A stretch of DNA of 6,212 nucleotides, taken from the NCBI GenBank assembly GCA_013696425.1, contig JACCYP010000233.1, positions 1 to 6,212 of the forward strand, read 5' to 3'. The stretch comes from Thermoleophilaceae bacterium. Lineage in GTDB: Bacteria; Actinomycetota; Thermoleophilia; Solirubrobacterales; Thermoleophilaceae. The notes under the pieces are model-generated. The model searched no databases, had not been told where the DNA came from, and worked only from the letters and a program-made list of their open reading frames with translations. Below, one piece after another: positions 4,440 to 6,212 of the stretch. The translations under genes were made by a program, and so were the position numbers. Each line of letters opens with the position of its first letter. Position 1 is the stretch's first letter.

Positions 4440-5549
4440 TCACTCGCCGGCGACCAGCTGGCGACGCGTCCGCCGCTGCGCCAGGCGCAGCGCGCTCGCC
4501 GCGCTAAAGGGCCCGCCCGCCCGGAGTCCGAACGAGGCCAGCGACAGCCGCGATGGGGCCTCGCCCCGGAAGGCGCCCGAGTCGATCAGCTCCAGGTACC
4601 AGTCGACCGTCTCCTTGAGCGTCTCGCGCAACGGCCGCGCCTTGTAGCCGAGCTCGCGGCGCGCCTTCGCCGAGGAGTAGGTCCACTCCTGGGCCATCAG
4701 CACGTATGCCTCGGCCGAGATCAGGCTCGGCAGCCCGAGGGCGTCGGGCACGCGCGTGGCGTAGGCCACTTCGCGCGGGATCACCACCAGCGGGTGGCTC
4801 ACTCCCGAGAGCTCGCGCACGCGCTCGATCAGCTCCACCCAGCCGAGGTTGTGCCCGCCCAGGATGTAGCGCTCGCCCGGCTCGCCCCGATCGGCGGCGG
4901 CGAGATGGCCTGCGGCCACGTCACCTACGTCCACGAAGTTCGAACGCGCGTCGACGACGCCCGGCAGCCGCCCGCGCAGGTAGTTGCCGATCATGCGCGT
5001 CGAGTTCTCGCCCGGCACCGCGGGGTCCACCGGCACGCCGAACACGTAGGAGGGGTTCACGGTCACGACCTCGATGCCGCAGCGCGCGCCGGCGGCGAGC
5101 GCCTCGGTCTCGCCCTCGTGCTTCGCATCGACGTAGGTCAGCCCGAGCCCGCCCCCGCGAAACGGCGAGTCCTCGTCGGCGACCTCGCCCGGGCGGGCGG
5201 GGCCGACGCCGGCGACGCTCGAGGTCACCACCACCCGCCGCACGCCCTCGGCCGCGGCGGCCTCGACCACGATGCGTGGCGCGAGGGCGTTGGCCTCCCA
5301 CACGTCCTTGCGCGGGCGCGAGCCGACGCGCCCGGCCACGTGGAAGACGATCTCAGAGCCCTTGAAGGCCCGCCGCAGCGCCGCGCGGTCGAGCGCGTCG
5401 GCCCGCACGGGCTCGGCGCCGAGCGCCTGCAGAGGCTCCGCCCCCTCGGGCGAGCGGTGGACCGCGCGGACTGTGTCTCCGCGCCCGATCAGGTCACGCA
5501 GGACGTGGCCGCCGACGAATCCGGTACCGCCGGTTAAAGAGACGTTCAT
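4440..5549 (-). CDS. NAD(P)-dependent epimerase/dehydratase, extended SDR family
   Basis: This 369-residue cytoplasmic oxidoreductase has an N-terminal Rossmann fold with GGTGFVG (7-13) for dinucleotide binding. D51 follows at the ARADALD segment, then FHVAG (69-73), VVTSSVAGVG (107-116) with the active-site serine, and the catalytic Y139-xxx-K143 in TYVDAKHEGE. The NPSYVFG segment after it is typical of the dihydroflavonol reductase/3-beta-HSD/HpnA-like branch. The C-terminal GYKARPLRETLKETVDWY segment closes the domain; about 35 variable arginine-rich residues follow. Substrate could be a nucleotide sugar, hopanoid precursor or other alcohol; the sequence does not decide. The ATG at 5549 gives the usual N-terminus right before the glycine motif, with GAGGAAG 13 bases upstream. 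It is the first gene of a likely run with tadA, divergent from the secreted protease. Confidence 0.88.
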   Translation of the reverse strand: MNVSLTGGTGFVGGHVLRDLIGRGDTVRAVHRSPEGAEPLQALGAEPVRADALDRAALRRAFKGSEIVFHVAGRVGSRPRKDVWEANALAPRIVVEAAAAEGVRRVVVTSSVAGVGPARPGEVADEDSPFRGGGLGLTYVDAKHEGETEALAAGARCGIEVVTVNPSYVFGVPVDPAVPGENSTRMIGNYLRGRLPGVVDARSNFVDVGDVAAGHLAAADRGEPGERYILGGHNLGWVELIERVRELSGVSHPLVVIPREVAYATRVPDALGLPSLISAEAYVLMAQEWTYSSAKARRELGYKARPLRETLKETVDWYLELIDSGAFRGEAPSRLSLASFGLRAGGPFSAASALRLAQRRTRRQLVAGE

Positions 5550-5593
5550 GTCAACCCGGCAACTTCCTCGTAATCCCGGTGTTTTCGCGGACG

Positions 5594-5609
5594 TACACTC
5601 CCTGAAGGA
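5594..5609 (+). promoter_or_regulatory. Candidate -10 box and ribosome binding site of the S8 protease
   Basis: In the 70-base divergent gap before the protease, TACACT at 5594-5599 resembles a -10 box (four of six consensus bases). GAAGGA at 5604-5609 is a Shine-Dalgarno ten bases before the ATG at 5620. No convincing -35 is present. Transcription from this -10 would begin inside the Shine-Dalgarno, so the two calls do not fit each other perfectly; the ribosome site is the better supported. Confidence 0.35.
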
Positions 5610-5619
5610 CCGTAACCGA

Positions 5620-6212
5620 ATGCGCTCCCGCCTCTTCTCTCTACTCGTGCTCGCCGCTCTTGCCGCGGCGCCCGCCGCTCACGCGGAGGTCGTTCCCGAC
5701 GAGGTGATCGTCAAGTACGAGGACGGCACCACCGCGAGCGAGCGCACCGCCTCACGCTCCGACGCCGGCGTGGGTATCAAGGACGCTCTGCCCGGCGGAT
5801 CGCAGCAGGTCACGATCGAGGACGGCAAGAGCGTCGAGGCGACCGTGGCCGAGCTCGAGTCCGATCCGAGGGTCGCCTACGCCGCGCCGAACCCGATCGC
5901 GCGCGCATCCGCCTTTATCCCGAACGACCCCGGCCCGGGCAACTTCGGAGACTGGCAGAAGGTGCAGTGGAACTTCCTGGGGCCGACGGGCGTCGGCGCG
6001 CCCGAGGCGTGGGCCATCGCGAACGCCGCCGGCGCACCAGGCGGCAAGGGAGTGACCGTCGCCGTGCTCGACACCGGCGTCGCCTACCAGAGCCGCGGGC
6101 GCTACCGCCTCTCGCCCGACTTCACGCGCGAGCAGTTCGTGTCGGGCTACGACTTCGTCGACGACGACAAGTTCCCCAACGACGAGAACGGCCACGGCAC
6201 GCACGTGGCCGG
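5620..6212 (+). CDS. Secreted subtilisin-like serine protease (peptidase S8), 3' end outside the window
   Basis: The first 197 codons of a secreted protease are present and the frame is still open at the window end. A signal peptide, MRSRLFSLLVLAALAAAP and onward, has a likely cleavage after AHA (residue 22). Residues 23-95 look like an I9-type inhibitory propeptide (VVPDEVIVKY near the start, DPRVAYAAPNP at the end). The catalytic domain then begins with AVLDTGVA (148-155, catalytic D151). The histidine motif GHGTHVAG (191-198, catalytic H193) sits at the very edge. An insert of about 30 residues between the Asp and His motifs (155-187) is aromatic and acidic. The serine motif, oxyanion asparagine and any C-terminal domains lie beyond the window. 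The ATG is supported by GAAGGA ten bases upstream. Confidence 0.92.
   Translation, partial: MRSRLFSLLVLAALAAAPAAHAEVVPDEVIVKYEDGTTASERTASRSDAGVGIKDALPGGSQQVTIEDGKSVEATVAELESDPRVAYAAPNPIARASAFIPNDPGPGNFGDWQKVQWNFLGPTGVGAPEAWAIANAAGAPGGKGVTVAVLDTGVAYQSRGRYRLSPDFTREQFVSGYDFVDDDKFPNDENGHGTHVA

Noticed and set aside
4350..5537. Long plus-strand open frame (395 codons) opposite the epimerase
   Set aside because: It is rich in Arg, Ala, Gly, His and Pro with no domain, and lies exactly opposite a well-supported epimerase and part of tadA. Long antisense frames are expected at this GC content.
5752..6204. Minus-strand open frame opposite the S8 protease
   Set aside because: It lies opposite clear protease motifs (DTGV, GHGTHVAG) and has no recognisable domain.
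1..6212. CRISPR array, transposase, integrase, phage or biosynthetic cluster
   Set aside because: No spaced repeat series, no recombinase or transposase motif and no phage structural gene could be found on either strand.

Overview
The window is high-GC bacterial DNA, about 70-75% GC over most of its length. Three features point to a high-GC actinobacterium: strong G/C third-position bias, GTG and TTG starts, and start codons that directly follow a -10-like box with no Shine-Dalgarno (probable leaderless transcripts). A Thermoleophilia/Solirubrobacterales-like source is possible, but that is an impression of gene content and cannot be proven from this sequence.

Layout. Bases 1-1930 hold a minus-strand two-gene ABC-2 export operon of the DrrA/DrrB drug-resistance type. 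The permease is intact, but the ATPase carries a single-base frameshift between its Q-loop and its signature motif. A promoter with an embedded inverted repeat precedes the ATPase. Bases 1930-2734 hold a second minus-strand pair: a DksA/TraR zinc-finger protein followed 10 bp later by a GFA/Mss4-like zinc protein. Bases 2747-3653 hold the most unusual part. A plus-strand pair, made of a previously unlisted 52-residue protein and a 161-residue MNT/AbiEii-like nucleotidyltransferase, is joined by a TTGA stop/start overlap. The pair runs tail-to-tail into a tRNA-Ser(CGA) gene, and the nucleotidyltransferase stop codon directly abuts the tRNA 3' end. A degenerate copy of that tRNA 3' end lies on the far side of the pair, as expected for a tiny island inserted at a tRNA attachment site.

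Bases 3687-5549 hold a minus-strand row that reads, in transcription order, NAD-dependent epimerase, tRNA adenosine deaminase TadA, and a two-helix membrane protein, and then tRNA-Ser. Divergent from the epimerase, at 5620, a secreted subtilisin-like (S8) protease begins on the plus strand and is cut off by the window end after its catalytic Asp and His motifs.

How the genes relate. Most of the window is ordinary chromosomal housekeeping: tRNA modification, a tRNA, stress regulation, a sugar or steroid-like epimerase, and secreted proteolysis. The accessory signals are the nucleotidyltransferase cassette at the tRNA and the broken exporter. No transposase, integrase, CRISPR array or rRNA was seen.
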